From: Anoplopoma fimbria
Taxonomy: Eukaryota; Chordata; Actinopteri; Perciformes; Anoplopomatidae
Assembly (NCBI RefSeq): GCF_027596085.1
Contig: NC_072450.1
Coordinates: forward strand, 31,649,676-31,713,675
Direction: 5' to 3'
DNA: 64,000 nucleotides
Below are positions 38,226 through 51,795 of the stretch, one piece after another; position 1 is the first letter of the stretch, and every line of letters starts with the position of its first letter. A program made the position numbers and the translations under genes. The notes below the pieces were generated by a model that saw only the letters and a program-made list of their open reading frames with translations, did not search any database and was not told the origin of the DNA.

Positions 38226-41158
38226 CACTTTATAGACTGGCCTTACCAAACTGTGAGAGCATGTTAAACTATATACTGTACAGAACGTACGATTGCATGA
38301 ATCTAAATGAATTTAAAATATTTCATAATGACAAGAAATTATAATATATAAATACAATTAGTGAAGACTCCTGCAGGGAGCCAGAGTCATACTTTTTGAT
38401 TCTCTTTTGCATTGCAATTACCGTATTTCAAGAGGTGTTTCGTATATAGTATATATAGACATGCACATATTTCCATAATTGGAAGACATGGAGTGCCGGA
38501 GCCCTTCTTTGGGGCTTATTCCTGTGGAAAAATGCAGATGTGCTCCACAGTGCCTGTTCGAGCTGTCAAAGTCATTGTTCTCAACCTGAGAAGCCTTGCA
38601 AATTATAGCCAGTTTCAATTCCAACTGCCACTGCTGGAAAAAGGCATGCATTGCTGGCGTTGAAAACATTTCCAGTAAGTTTCCTGTATGGGGGACTTGA
38701 ATAATGGGCTCTGACAGCTTTTGCTAAGCACTTTTGTTTGTCTTATGGCAAGCCTCCACTGTGGGCCCTCTCTCAGAACAGCACTGCAGGCTAGAGCTGT
38801 ATTACATCAATTGTTAATGGGCACTAAACTGCTGGTGATCACTCAAATATTCGTAACATTAAATGCCAAAAGCTGCTCCGTCATGTAAGGACAGCTATCA
38901 GATCCACGAGCAAATTATGGGGCGAGACCATTCGCTGCCAAAATAAAGGGATCACGACCTGTTTGTGTAAAACATCAAAGAGTTCTGATCTCATCTCCAG
39001 TAGGATCAATACGCCGGCTGCATTATTTTGACGGATCTTTTTTTTTGCACATCGGTAGCTCACTCCAGCGTCCAAACGCTCGGAGGACGTTGCATTTATC
39101 TGCTGCGTTTTTTTTGGTTTTTCCCACGTCCAAAAAAACAGATCCCTCTAAGGGATACTGCTTTTGATATAGGCAGGTATTGGAAAGCAGTGTTTGCTCG
39201 GGCCTATGAGAACAAAAGGCAGAGTAAATGAGAGCTTCATTGGCTATATTAATAATCATCTGTGCCTTTCTCCTTTGAGAGGCCCTGTGATATCGAGTAT
39301 CATTAGACATGCAAATAACAGCTCCATTTTTCCCTCCGTCCCTGGGATTAGGAAGGAAAGAGAGAAAAATGGAGAAGAGGCATGGCTGTGGCAGAGACAA
39401 TTAAGCCGTCCTCTTCGCGGAAGCACTTGGCAGCCGGCTTCAGACTGGTAAGGTGGGGGGGGGGGGGGGGGGGGGGTCCCTTTGGCTAGGCAGCGACGTC
39501 AACACGCTTGTCTGAGCGAATGTGCAATTGCGCAGAGCGTCGCTTTAAGATGTCAGATCACCTCGGAGTGGACGGCAGCTACAAGCTCAAGCACTCCCCC
39601 CCCCCTCTGCGTGTCACGATGCCACTATACGCCGCTCACACTCTGTCTGGAACGCGGAGGGGTGGGGAGGGGAGGCAGGGAGAACAAAGGAGAGGGGAAA
39701 CGGTGGACAAGAGAAGGGAGAGTCATCGCTGTTGTTTTCAAGCTATGGACATGTTCCTTTTCTGTCCACTCCCCCCCTCCCAACGCGGAGCGACCGGGCG
39801 ACCAGTGACAAAAAATCCACCAGGCCCTTCCTCCGCCACATTTGACCGCCTTCCAAGGCCTTCTCTCGCTTACATAATCACATCCTCTGGCTAAACGGTC
39901 AGCTTTAACACCCCGCTGCACCGCTCCAAAAGCGCAAAAGATGCAGCAAGCGGAATCATAGCAAAGCCCCTCGTGGAAAGCCACATTTGAGATGGAGTGC
40001 AACTAAATATTTTCATACACCAAAAGTAAAAGTAATTTAGTCCTCCTTTCGCTGCTTGGGGAAAAAAGGGGGGGGGAGCGGGCATGGAAATTGCCTCACA
40101 ACTCATTTCCCTCATTCCCTTGTTACCTTCAGTTCATTTCCAAGTTATCTTCATCTTTGCACTTCTTGCTATTGCATAACAAAGCTACCAGATCAGGGAA
40201 AAAAAAAATAAAAAATCAATCTTTGTCTGTTAAAAGATTACATAAAGGAAAAAGTCAGAAAACAGGTTAGGCCTAGAGGGTATTAAAGCTGTAAGATCCA
40301 GCGGCTGAAATTAAAAGTGCTTTTTTTAAGACCAGTCAAAACAGGTAGTTTCTCTGTCAGCCAATAAAAGAGAGAGGAAAAAAAAGGAAACATGCCAAAT
40401 CTAAATGAAAGACCGGGGATGAAAGCGTCCCACTGAGCTCAGTCCGCTGTCCTGGAGACGAAGACGAGACAGCGGGTAAAAAAAAAAAAAAAAAAAGTAC
40501 AAAATAAGAGTGAAAAGTGACTCCCTGAAACGCTCACGTCTCCTCACATCTGTCTCTCTTTCACTCCCTTTCCCTCTTTATCACTCTCCCCCCTCTCCCG
40601 TTCTCGCTCTGTGTCTTTTTCTGGAATCGCCCGTCGGTAATGTCAACAGAGATTTCACGGCACAGTGCCGGTGCATCAGCCGGGCTCACATTTCCCCTAC
40701 CTGTGATTTACATCAGAGAAGAGGCTCATGGGGGATTTTCCATGCCAGCGCAGGGAGGGCGATGGTGTTGTGTGGGGTGGGTGGAGGTGGTACCCTGGGG
40801 CTTGACGCAGTAAGGCACTCTAACAATGGTGGCAAAGACCACCCGGCTGAGAGATGCTTTTACTGCAAAGAGAAACCTGCATGACTGCATTCAGGCACTG
40901 CTCCTTAAATGTCACCATCCTCTTTTTTTTGCGGCGTGTTTTTTGGAACAGCAGCGCAGGCAGTTTGTGCTTGTAAGCGTGTATGTTTGCCTGTATGTGT
41001 AATATACTGTATATTTATATAGATGCATTTTTGGATGTTTTTGAAGGCATAAAATTGCTATTATTTTAGACTTTGTTCATATATTGGTAGGGTAAAAAAA
41101 AACTCTGAAACACCATCGAGACCGAGATCTTACATCAAAAGGGACAGTTTGGTTCATT

Positions 41159-41163
<5 letters not shown>
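38226..41163. other. Intronic stretch with long G run
   Basis: It includes G22 at 39455-39476, an A run at 40479-40496, and a mildly GC-rich zone with overlapping open frames on both strands (39480-40000) but no domain. I see no gene. Confidence 0.5.
39455..39476. repeat. Poly-G run of 22
   Basis: 22 consecutive G. Can form quadruplexes; the exact length is prone to sequencing error. Confidence 0.9.

Positions 41164-41254
<91 letters not shown>
41164..41254. repeat. (TA)n joined to (GATA)n
   Basis: About 44 bp of alternating TA followed directly by about 11 GATA units. The TA part is self-complementary and can extrude a cruciform. Confidence 0.97.
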
Positions 41255-41255
<1 letters not shown>

Positions 41256-42962
41256 CATAAAGTGTTACCCCTCTTATCCCTCTTGATTTTTGATGTTACA
41301 TGTTGGTCTCTATGGTTTTTCAGAGGGTTTATATATATTTTTATATACATACATATAAAGATAGATAATATAAATGGGAACACGTTCACTTAAGTAAGCA
41401 CTAAAATTCCACGTTTTCTGAGTATGTAGATACAATGAACAGTATTTTGTTGCATCTATTAATCCTGGTGTTCATTTCAACTGAAGTAATCTTTCTTGTT
41501 TCAGACAAAATCAAGCAATCTTGTCCGCTTGACCCCAAAAAATTAACATACAAATAGGAATTTGGAAGGGGTTAAGTTAAGTTAAGTTGCTCTTTAACAA
41601 TATTACACAGGCTGCATCATAAGCAATTACATTTTTAAAAACTCTTCTTGAATAATCCACAATACTGAGAGGGTGCTCTTTGCATTATGATTATGCAGAG
41701 AAACAGGGTCACTGTGTTTGTATGGAGACGTTGCTCTTGTTTAATGTAATTTCTCAATGCCGTGAAACACACAAACGAAAGTCAATACATCTTCATTACA
41801 CTGAAATAATCCATAAATTAAAATTTGCACAATACCATTAGTAGTGATCGACGATGTGTGCTATTTTGTTTGATCATTTGTTCGTTTGGTTATCTGGGTG
41901 AACGATCATTTTAAAGGAGGGTGTCCAGATTTCACATGGAGACTTTTTTTTTTCCACTCCCTATTCATATGAGCCGTGAATGTTCGAGAAATGCTTTTTC
42001 CCCTGAGTTCAGTCTTTCTGCTCTCACAGGTTTTCTTTGGCAGGCACTTTAATTCCCTGACCTGTCCGACCCTTTAAGAAGAAGGAGTGTACTTCCCCTT
42101 TAAGATGTCTCTGTGCGGAAGTTTTCCTTCCAAAGTTCCAAAGAAGGGGATATCTACTTGTTTCTCTACTTCGCTAACAATACCTTTTACATTCGATTAA
42201 TACCTTTTCAGTTGGCTCCATATGATGGGAGATTGATGCCCCCTGGGTTAAAGTGGCACTTATTCCAAAGATCTCCCTGCTTGGCCAAAGAGAGCAGGTG
42301 GCAGGGCAGAAAGGTTTTGAAAGACATCAAATTTGGTTGGTCTGTGTTCTTCACCCTCCAGGAAAATAGAGGAAGGTTAGTGTTTTTGTGTACCAGAGGT
42401 GTTTTTTTCCCCATTCATTGTCTGTAGACGACCCTTAATGATAATCCTTATGATAAAGTTTATGTTTCTCCTTTTCGTTGCATGTCCAAATCCATTTTCG
42501 TTTTCTACAAAAACACGATACATGATTTCTTGAATGTGATTGTTCCCACTTACGCCAAACCCCAAATCACCCTGATCAATCACCACCAACACGCGTGGGT
42601 ACATGTCACATGTTCAGCCAGCAGATAAAGACACGGTTAACTGAAACACGTTCCTTGCGGTTGTCATGTCCGGAGCTAACTAGCGGCGGGACGCGGCGAC
42701 ATGTCTTTTGTCTTCCATAACGAGACGTGAGAGCTGGCAGACATTTGAATGAAGTCAGCATCCCGAAACGTCTCCTTTCCTGGAAAGACACACAGTGCAG
42801 TTTGCCAGGAAGACTTTTTTTTTTTTTTTCTCCTGAGTCAGTGTGTATGCGTGTGAACATCCATACTTCACTTACATGCCTGTGTGTGTTTGTGTGTGAC
42901 AGATATTTGTGTACATCCTTGCTTGCAAAAATGTGTTGAAAACACAAGCATTTAGCATGCGG

Positions 42963-42963
<1 letters not shown>
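41255..42963. other. Intronic stretch, nothing recognised
   Basis: It has a short (GTTAA)n at about 41571-41588. No gene is supported. Confidence 0.5.

Positions 42964-43030
<67 letters not shown>
42964..43030. repeat. (TG)n microsatellite
   Basis: 67 bp, about 33 uninterrupted TG units. Confidence 0.98.
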
Positions 43031-43034
<4 letters not shown>

Positions 43035-44170
43035 GTACAAATGCCCCCTCCCTATTCCAGCTGACTGGTAGATGGATGCTGGCTGTCACACCTGCCTGAC
43101 TTTGTTCCTGCCAGATGCGGTGGGGTCACAGGGAAAGCACCCAAACACTCATCAATCTCCAACATTGTCCAACATTCTTTCGGCTCCAGCAACAGCTTCC
43201 AATATCCATTTAGTCTGTCCAGATGCTGGCAAAAATGCTTACACACACAGAAACGGGGTGGCCAAACCTATTGACCCGCACCGTCGGGACGGGTGGATGA
43301 AAAAAAATATAAGGACGTTGCGGGGATGGGGAATAATCTCTTAAGAGCTGTTGGGAAAAACAAAAGTTTAACTTGGCGTCTCCCTCCGTGAGGGTCGTCA
43401 CTGTCATTAGGCAGTAAAAGAAATTGAATTTGGTGTGTTCCCAAGTGTGATGCCGTAAGCATGTGCCAGTCTACTCCAGGTATTTTAATTTAATAACAAC
43501 GTAGCCAAACAAAGGAGCTTGGGAGTCACATTGAGACGAAGGTCTGGAGGACACAGGCACAAAACAAAACCATCACATCACATTAACAAACAGTTCCAGG
43601 GAGGAATTTTGGAAGGATGTGAATGCAGCCGCGCTAAAAGTTTACCTTTTGTCAACGCAACCAAACTCAGTTACATTTGAAATACACTCCTGGCCTCCAC
43701 AGAAGCCAGAGAATTCATTTTCATCATTCTGGCTTTTCATCATTGCAGAGTTTTTACAGTTCTCCTTAATAGGAAGCAGCACTCAAGTAGCTAATCCACT
43801 AATGGGAGGGTTGGGACATGGATACAGTGATGGTAAACCTTACCCTTGCTTCTTACCCCTCCGAAAAAAGAGAGAGTCTTTCGTTTTTTTGAAATATTTA
43901 TGGCAAAATGTGTAAAAGTGGAAATACAGAGAAGCGAATTGCCTCTGAGCGGACGCGAGCCACTGTGATGTCTTAAGCATGCAAAATCCTTCTGGTTGTG
44001 TTGTGAGCTTGTCGGTCATCCACTACTGCCGTGGGTCCCTCCGCTGTATTCTAGGAAGATGTTTTCATGCAGCAGCACAACACTATTATTTCATTTATTT
44101 TTGGGGGACATGGTGTAGTCACTAAGGGTGCTAAAATGCTCTAACAAACAGTAATGGTGTGAAAATACAG
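43031..44170. other. Intronic stretch, nothing recognised
   Basis: No repeats of note and only short overlapping frames. Confidence 0.5.
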
Positions 44171-44378
44171 CCCTCTCACTCTCTCTCTCTCTCTCTCTCT
44201 CTCACTCACTCTCTCTCTCTGCAGTGTTTCTCTTGCTGTCGTTTTTCCTACATTTCCACTCCTCTGCTCTTTCTCTCCTCCTCTCTGTGGCCTCCTGAGG
44301 GTTTGGGGGAATAATGTACACAAACATAACAGGCGAACGGGATAAGCGCTCATGTTGTTTACGGGAGGGAAGAGGAGA

Positions 44379-44412
<34 letters not shown>

Positions 44413-44414
44413 CA
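44171..44414. repeat. (CT)n and (GA)n arrays facing each other
   Basis: (CT)n with two CACT interruptions at about 44175-44220 and (GA)n at about 44372-44414, about 150 bp apart. The two arrays are reverse complements, so they can pair into one large hairpin on a single strand. Confidence 0.9.
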
Positions 44415-44824
44415 GAACAAAAATAAGAGGAGGAGGAAATCATCGCAGCGAGCGTTTCCATTCATTCCATACCCACTGTAATTGTGAAGAAAGGAGGAAG
44501 TTGGGAGAATTCCCCGCAGTATGCAGACGCACTTTGATGCTGTCACTCACACGGTGTGGGGCTTTTGATTAAGGCCTCGTCGGTGCATCGGAGGCTCATG
44601 ACCGCACTTGGCAAGCTGGATCCATTAAAATCCCAGCAACTCTGTCTCCCCCCCAACCCACCAGTCTGTCTGTTTCTCTTTGTCTTTATCCCTCTCCCAA
44701 CTGGGTCACCCGGTGGGAGAGACTTGATACCAAAAGGTAACAGCATTAATAACTAGTGCTTGTTAAGCAGGACTGAGGCACAAATACTATTGGAATTACA
44801 CTGACTGCTTGGATTGAAACTACT

Positions 44825-45335
44825 ACTAACTCAGTACATTTGCTCAAGTACTACACTAAAGTATATGTTTAAGATATGTGCACTTCAATTGAGTATTTAC
44901 AATTGTACTTCACAACAATTTACATGGGAATATTGTTTGGTTGCTTAGGGTTGATTGTTGTGGTGAAGGCCTGTAGGGACGGGATGTCATTGTTGTGACT
45001 TTCTCATTAGATTTAGTGACTTTTGGAGCTTCTAGCTTCTTTCATTGTAAAAGACTCGGCAACATTGGGCTGGGTATTTAGGTTAGAGCTTTTTTGTTTT
45101 TTTCTAGCATACTCTTGCTAGTAAAAAAGAATAAACACCTAAGCTGTAGTGCATTCCAATAACATAATATATGTAACAAAATAACACTTTGAAAGGGGCC
45201 GCTCTGCACCGACTGATACTTTAAATACATCTTGCTGCCAGTACTTCTGTACATTTACTTCTAAGTATGTATAATTGTGAATTTTAGTTTTTTTTTGTAT
45301 TTTGTACTGCTGTTATTAAGTTTCAGGATGTGGGT
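44825..45335 (-). mobile_element. hAT-like 'AAGTAC' element, minus orientation
   Basis: 'ctcagtacatttgctcaagt', 'gtgcacttcaattgagtatt' and 'acaattgtacttcacaacaa' at the left and 'agtacttctgtacatttact' at the right are the reverse complement of the family seen at 33790. The middle (44960-45200) is not recognisable. Confidence 0.5.
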
Positions 45336-47236
45336 ACTTCCTCAAAAACATAAGTTAATAAGTATATTTGCAAGTTGCTACGGCAGCAATAGCTACATGT
45401 TGGTTGCTCGGGTGGGGTTTGCAGACGCGGCGTGATGGGAAACCTGCTTGCAAACCCTACATGTTCTCAAATGAAAATAAGAAAAGATAAAATAACATAT
45501 TTGTGTGTGCTTAAAACCTGGTGACAAAAAACAAGCAAAAAAGCAATTCCAAATAGTTTTGTCCATAAAAAGCATCCTGCGCTTGTAACTTCCCACTAGT
45601 CTATTAAATGCCACAAAAACACAATGTCCTGAGTTTTATCCCTTTGTTGGATGTTTTGACCTTTTGTTGTACATCATCCCACTCTTTCTCTGTCATTGTC
45701 TCCTGCCAATGAATGAATACACTAAAAAACTAATTTACAAAAGTGTTTTTAGAAGAGTCGCCCTTCATCTTATCCATCCGATAGATGGGATGGCCTTCAT
45801 GGAATTGTTTTGTTGGATTGCTTTTTGTCTCCCTGGGACTCACGACTATTCACATTACTCCTCCTCTACTCCATTACATTAAAGGTACTGTTGCTTTTGT
45901 GAAATGTGAATGCGAAACAATCAGACAACTTATTGTACTAGAGAGGAAGCTAATTTGGGCTCGAAACCTTTTACATTTTTGTAATGTAATGTTAAGCAAA
46001 ATAGTGTTGTAAGTCTTTGAATGGCAGAAATCCGAATAACAGCTTTGGATAAATAAAAAAAAGGTTCATGTGGTTTGCACACTTAGGGGCTAATTAACAA
46101 AATGATTATGTGGCTTTTGCCGCAGCTGAACCCGTGCAAAAAAAAAAAAAAAAAAAGACACCGTTTGAGTCTCAAAGCTACAGAAAATGAAAATGTAAAA
46201 TGAACCCCGAACTGCGCTGCCAAACAAAAAGCGTCACATGCAGTGACATGCAGTGATTTTATTAGCGTCTTCAGAGAGTTGGTAGTAGCTCAAGTGTATT
46301 TATAAGTGGCTGTCCCGCTCACACTAATTTATTTTGGGATGCAGAAAACGTTGTGCCATAAAAGTTAATAAATGAATCTCCCCTTCATGTCGATTTTGAA
46401 AATACATGAGAGGAAAAAAAGAGAGATTTAAATAATCAATGAAGTACGTCTGCTGTGTCACGTGCGTAAATCCGCAATGCAAATCTCTTGATGAAGAGAT
46501 GCACTCACGGTTCCTGCTGTGCTGGGATCACTGCAGGTATTTAATAAACTGAAAAAAAAATGTCTCAAATGTCTCAAGAAAAAAAGAAACTTTTTAATTA
46601 ATATTTTCCTCATAAATAATGTATTTTTCACCCACCCTCAAGTGTGTTCTGAGGCTCAGATACGCGTATGAGCACGATGAAAAGAGAGAAGTGGAGTGAG
46701 CCCCAGTCTTACCAGAGCCTGGTCTACACGGACCAATCAGAGGCAAAACCTTTTGGTGAGTTTGCGCTGTGATTTCATTAGCGCACTATCTTTGTGGAAT
46801 CGGACCGTGAGACGTGACGGGTAGCGGTTGCAAATGAGTCACAATCAGCGGTTTCTATCAAGTGTTCGTGATTTTCATCCCCTGAATTGATCATGTTTTC
46901 ACGGCAGGGATACCACAGTGGCTGCGGTGTATTTTTACCTGCAGATGTGCATCCATACAAGACATAATAACTTACTACGTTCAGGCTGAGACTCTTTTTC
47001 TTCAGTAGACTTAGACGTCAAGTTTCATTTGTACTTCTACCATCACGAGTGGAAAACATGTTAATTCTTCTCATTTAGCTCGTTTTTAAGTTCTCTCATT
47101 CTGGTGTCAAAGATGTAACAAGTGACAATATAGAGCATACCGACAATGATGTGAGGGTGACAATGAAATTTGTGTTTTTGACAAATTGTTGTGTGGTTTG
47201 ATGATATCTGATTATTGTTGTGGTTTATTCCTGTAT
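45336..47236. other. Intronic stretch, nothing recognised
   Basis: A run at about 46139-46156. No gene or element recognised. Confidence 0.5.
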
Positions 47237-47580
47237 GTTACATTACATTACATTTACATTACATTACATTACAGTCATTTAGCAGACGCTTTTATCCAAA
47301 GCGACTTACAGGAAGTGTATTCAACATAGGTATTCAAGAGAACTACTAGTCACCAGAAGTCATAAGTGCATCTCCTTTCTTAAACAAGCATCTAAAAGCA
47401 TAAACCAGAGCAAAAGTATAGTGCAGAAGCAAATTACTACGAAAACAATAATTGCAACAGACTAATACGAATACAATAAGTGCTACAAACTAATACGAAT
47501 AGGATAAGTGCAGTAAACGAATACGAATACAATTCGTGCAACAACTAATACGAATACAATAAGTGCTACGAGAATGTTGA
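47237..47580 (+). repeat. Teleost composite repeat with tandem tail
   Basis: (CATTA)n and the core ending 'aaagcgacttacag' (47311), nearly identical over about 50 bp to 3402-3452, run into 'gtgtattcaacataggtatt' and 'gtgcatctcctttcttaaac', then about three to four units of a roughly 37 bp tandem built on 'ctaatacgaatacaataagt' (47457-47575). It is probably a nonautonomous element whose tail is tandemly reiterated. Confidence 0.65.
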
Positions 47581-48888
47581 AAATGTGTCTGAGAAATGAA
47601 AGAAATAAAATCCCAAATCTGAAATACTTTATTTAGAAAAACACAAATCTAAACTTGATATAATCAGAAAAAACCCATTTATGACATTGAGTCATAAATT
47701 CTGTGAAACCTCCATCACAAACTTGAATGCTGGGGTAGAAAGCTGTCCTCTGAAACTCTGGTGATGAATAGAATCACATAAATATGCCCCTCCTTTTTTA
47801 AGGATGGAGAAAAACAACTTGTAAAATGTTCAGCCACCCACAAGCTTTTATTCACAGTAGGCCTACAACCTTGCAAAAGTTGCCAAGGCTGGATTCAAGA
47901 GAAATCCAAATATTTCTATATACTAGTTGCTATGAGAATAGTATAATGGGTGTGTAGAGTGTGTGGTCAAGCCACGAATAGTTATTGGACGGACGGTTAA
48001 AAATTGTCAAAAAACCTGTAGAAAAAGGATTCTCAAAGCATCCTTGTCGTGCGATGGGTTAAAAAAAAACAAAATTGCGAGGTCGAAAACATTTGAAAAA
48101 AAAAACCCCAGCGAGCGTTAAAGCGACGACGCGGCGTCCGTGTGCGGCAGAGACAGACAGCGAACCAGAGACGGAGTGACACTTACAGAGTATGATGACA
48201 CTTCCACTCTGCCGCCCACTCCTCCGCACGGCCACACTTCCCTCTCCGCCTTTGCCGAGTCCCGGGGACATCTTCCATGCACGCTGGGTGTCACAGCAGA
48301 CGGATGACTGGCTTCACCAGCACCATGCCATTTCCCCTTCTCACACTGAACTGTCACCACCCAAACCCCCCCCCCCACACTTTCCCGGCCTGCTGGGCCT
48401 TACTGCTTCTTGGCCCGGACTGTGATTCTCTCACACTCACACAGACACAGACACAGACACAGGCAACGAGGATGACACACATATTCACCCACAAGTCCAC
48501 GCCTCACTCTTTCTTGCTGTGATTTACACCCGGTGGGATCCATGTCACATACATCCCGCTAACCTCCTCCTCTCTCTAAGGCTAAGCGAGGACCAGATTG
48601 CATTCGCGCTGCATCGCTAAAGGTCACGCCGTAAGATTTCATCCACGCAGGCCCTCACAGCTCAAAGAAACCGCAGCACATGTCGCTCGTCACCGGCTGA
48701 TTGCTAAACAATAACAGAGTGTAACATGGAACAGCATGAAATCCATCAGCGCTGTTTTACAAACGACACTCTTGACCTTATATAACTGTTACAACTCTCT
48801 CTGTAGTATGAATGATAGATTATTTTGAAGAGCGATGACTGCTGTGACTGAGTGCAACATTCCGGCCAGCACACACACACACACACAT

Positions 48889-48938
<50 letters not shown>

Positions 48939-50880
48939 CTAAGCTGTGTGCCCAAGCAGCTTCCTCCACCACCAGTAATCATTATTAGGACAGTTGCAAC
49001 CGCTGCCAGGAAATTATCATAAGCAGCCTACTGCTGTTTTCGTCTGCCTTCCAATGACAGGAGAATAAACTCGGAGAAAAAAAGAAAACTGAATTGGGCA
49101 TGAAACAAATGCTAACCCCCAAGACAGCACACAACAAACAGAATATTGAAGATGGGGGAGAAAAACTATGGAGAGGGATGGAAAAACAAAAATGTCTCGC
49201 CCGGAGAATTCAAGGTTTGCCAATGTGAAATCAGCATGCTCTTACAAATCAAAATTTGCAGCCAATTTGCTCCCGTTCTTATTTCTGGAGGGGTCGGCAG
49301 CTCGTTTGTGTCCCCTGAAATAAAGCCTTTTCGACAAAACACGCTCCCGCTACTGTTTACTGGAAAGAAGGGGCTCTACCAGCACTGCGGACTGCCATTA
49401 ATTCTTATCAATAGTCATGCATTAGAGTTCATTTGCAAAACCGCATTAAGGTCTCTGGAAACCCCCCCCCTCCTCTGTCTCCCCTCTAAATCTCTCATAA
49501 ATCTCCGAGCCTCCCTTCTTCCACCAGTGTCATCGCAGAGAGCCACACTTTTCAATTTCTGGAGTGAGAAAGGGACAGGGGGTAAAAAGCCTCTTCCAGT
49601 ATTACATCTTTTCTACTTTATTACCAGTCTTCTGGGAAAATGGGGGCAGCTTTGCAGCCCGGCTATCTGTTTACATTTTCTTTACAAGACTATATTGGAA
49701 TTATAATTGTGTTCTATGGCGCCTTCTTTCGGGTGCCATGCTCTGTTTAAAGGTCCTGTGGACCTGGGGAGATGAAGAAAAATGGACCCCCTTTTGAGGG
49801 ATTCGATTACTGAGGAAGAAAATGCAGCTGCACACTCTCTTTTTTCTTCTTCTTTTCCCTTTTCTGTTTTCCTCCAGGTGCCAATCTCTGGAGATGCTCA
49901 ATATTAGAGCTGGAATGGCGCGGTAGCAAACACAAAGCTTTGGGAAATAATGTCTTTCTGCAAACAGACAAAGGGAAATAGAACGTGTTAATAGTATGAT
50001 GGGGGTCATTATGAGTGAGATAATTAAAAATGAGTCTCATGTTTCTGGGACCGACCATTGACCAATCCTGCTGGAGTGATATTAATAATGCTTTATTGAC
50101 TTGGGTGACTCATGTTTCTTTTTTTTACTCAAGGTTACTAGAGGTCACAGTGTTGAAGCACTGCCTGTTTTTGGTTGCTTTGATGTTGCTTTACAACCGT
50201 GTTGAAAACTGTCTTTAAAAATTATTTATATATATATAATGCATTTACACAGGTTTTGAATCCAGCCTTTGATTTATAATTCAACACAGTGAATGGTGTG
50301 TTGTTAAAAACCTAACACGGGTAGAACTAAAAACTTGATGTCCATCTAAATACAATGATGTTGAAAAGTCCCTTTTTCTTGTTTGCAATATATTGCTTTG
50401 GTACGATTTATGAACCGCTGTAAATTAAACTAAACTATTTCAGAAATTAATTTGTTTCATTCTCCAACTCTTCACTTTCACCATGTCGAGACCAGGAAAA
50501 AACAAAAAGCTTTATCTCTTCACAACACAGTGTGACACGCAGGTTACACAAACACAGCATAAATATTCCATCACAGTATGGATAATTGCTGATATTCCTG
50601 CAGCTCAACTACATTGCATGGTGCAGTCGAGTGAGACAGTGAATTTGTATCCTTAATAATGTTTGGAATTAATTAAAATGCAAAGCCACGCGCCCGGAGA
50701 GCAACCACAGGTGGCGGCGAAGAGGAGCGCAGTGAGAGCAACTGTGATGAGTGCGAGCCTCCAGAACTCCATTGTCCATTTAACTGATGATTTCTAATTT
50801 TATTATTGCTGCTCTTCTTATTATTTTTTGCCACCATTTCAATGAGATGGGTTTGCCATTTTTACACAACAATTTCCTGT
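47581..50880. other. Intronic stretch with microsatellites and one long chance frame
   Basis: It holds a (ACAGAC)n patch at about 48434-48463 and (AC)n at 48871-48936 with one ATGC break. The plus-strand frame at 49146-49706 (186 codons) is free of simple repeats but has no domain and no splice context. The surrounding 49150-49720 looks compositionally even and could be a conserved noncoding block. Confidence 0.45.
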
Positions 50881-50964
50881 GTAATATCATTCTATCAATA
50901 AGTAATTACTTGCTTGGCAAATTGCTGTGCAAAATGTTCATCGGAGGGGAGAAGATCCATATCA

Positions 50965-50991
50965 ATTGTTCATTTGCATAATGCAAATGAA
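50965..50991. promoter_or_regulatory. Palindromic double POU octamer with adjacent SOX-type site
   Basis: ATTTGCAT (50972-50979) and ATGCAAAT (50981-50988) are inverted octamers with one base between them. The perfect palindrome extends to 50969-50991 (11 bp arms). ATTGTT (50965-50970), a SOX HMG-box core, lies one base from the first octamer. POU and SOX proteins bind cooperatively to adjacent sites in neural enhancers. Function here is inferred. Confidence 0.4.
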
Positions 50992-50999
50992 TCCACAGA

Positions 51000-51764
51000 G
51001 AGGAGAGGAGGGGGAAAAAAACAAAAAAACAACAACTTTGCTGCCACGGCTGACAGTTGGATGCCAGCATTGATGGTGGAAGGGCATAAGTGCCTTTACT
51101 CCAGAGCAGCACAAAGGTCTGCAGCATTGTGCAGTTATGGAGCAGCAAAGTAAACTGAGTCCAAGCCCCAAGCTGATGGAACCATTTGGTTGTTGTTTTT
51201 GTTTGTTCTAAAAGACACAATTATAACTGAAAAAAACAAAAAAAAAAACATCCAATATTTGACAAGTGCAGCAGGGGTGTGCGAGCAGTTGTCCATTTGT
51301 TAGAACTGAGGCATTAGCAGAGGATGAGCTCCCCGCCACTCCATTAGGCCTTCCCCCCCGATAGAGCAACACCATTTTAGCCCCCTGTTTACTTAATATG
51401 CAGGATCCGGCCCCGTCTATTTGCTTCTAATCAACTGATAAGACGAAAGGGCCTTTTTCTACGGCCCCTGGAGGATGAAAACCAAACTCCTAATGGTCAT
51501 TAGTAGCAATTATGTTCCGTAACTGGCACCCCCCCCCCACCCCCACCCCCACCCGCCCCTCTCTGCTTATGCTGCGATGGCTGCTTAGGCGCATGGGGAT
51601 CCGATGCGGAATGCGTTGGGACCCTGAAGGCAGCACGGGGGGGGGTTTCAGGACACTCTATTCGTATGGCTGAGGCTGACCGCAGCTGTCTGGTCGCCTA
51701 CTCCGATTGGAAAGAGTTTGATATTAGCCTACGCGCTATGCAGGTGTGTGTGTGTGTGTGTGGC

Positions 51765-51795
<31 letters not shown>

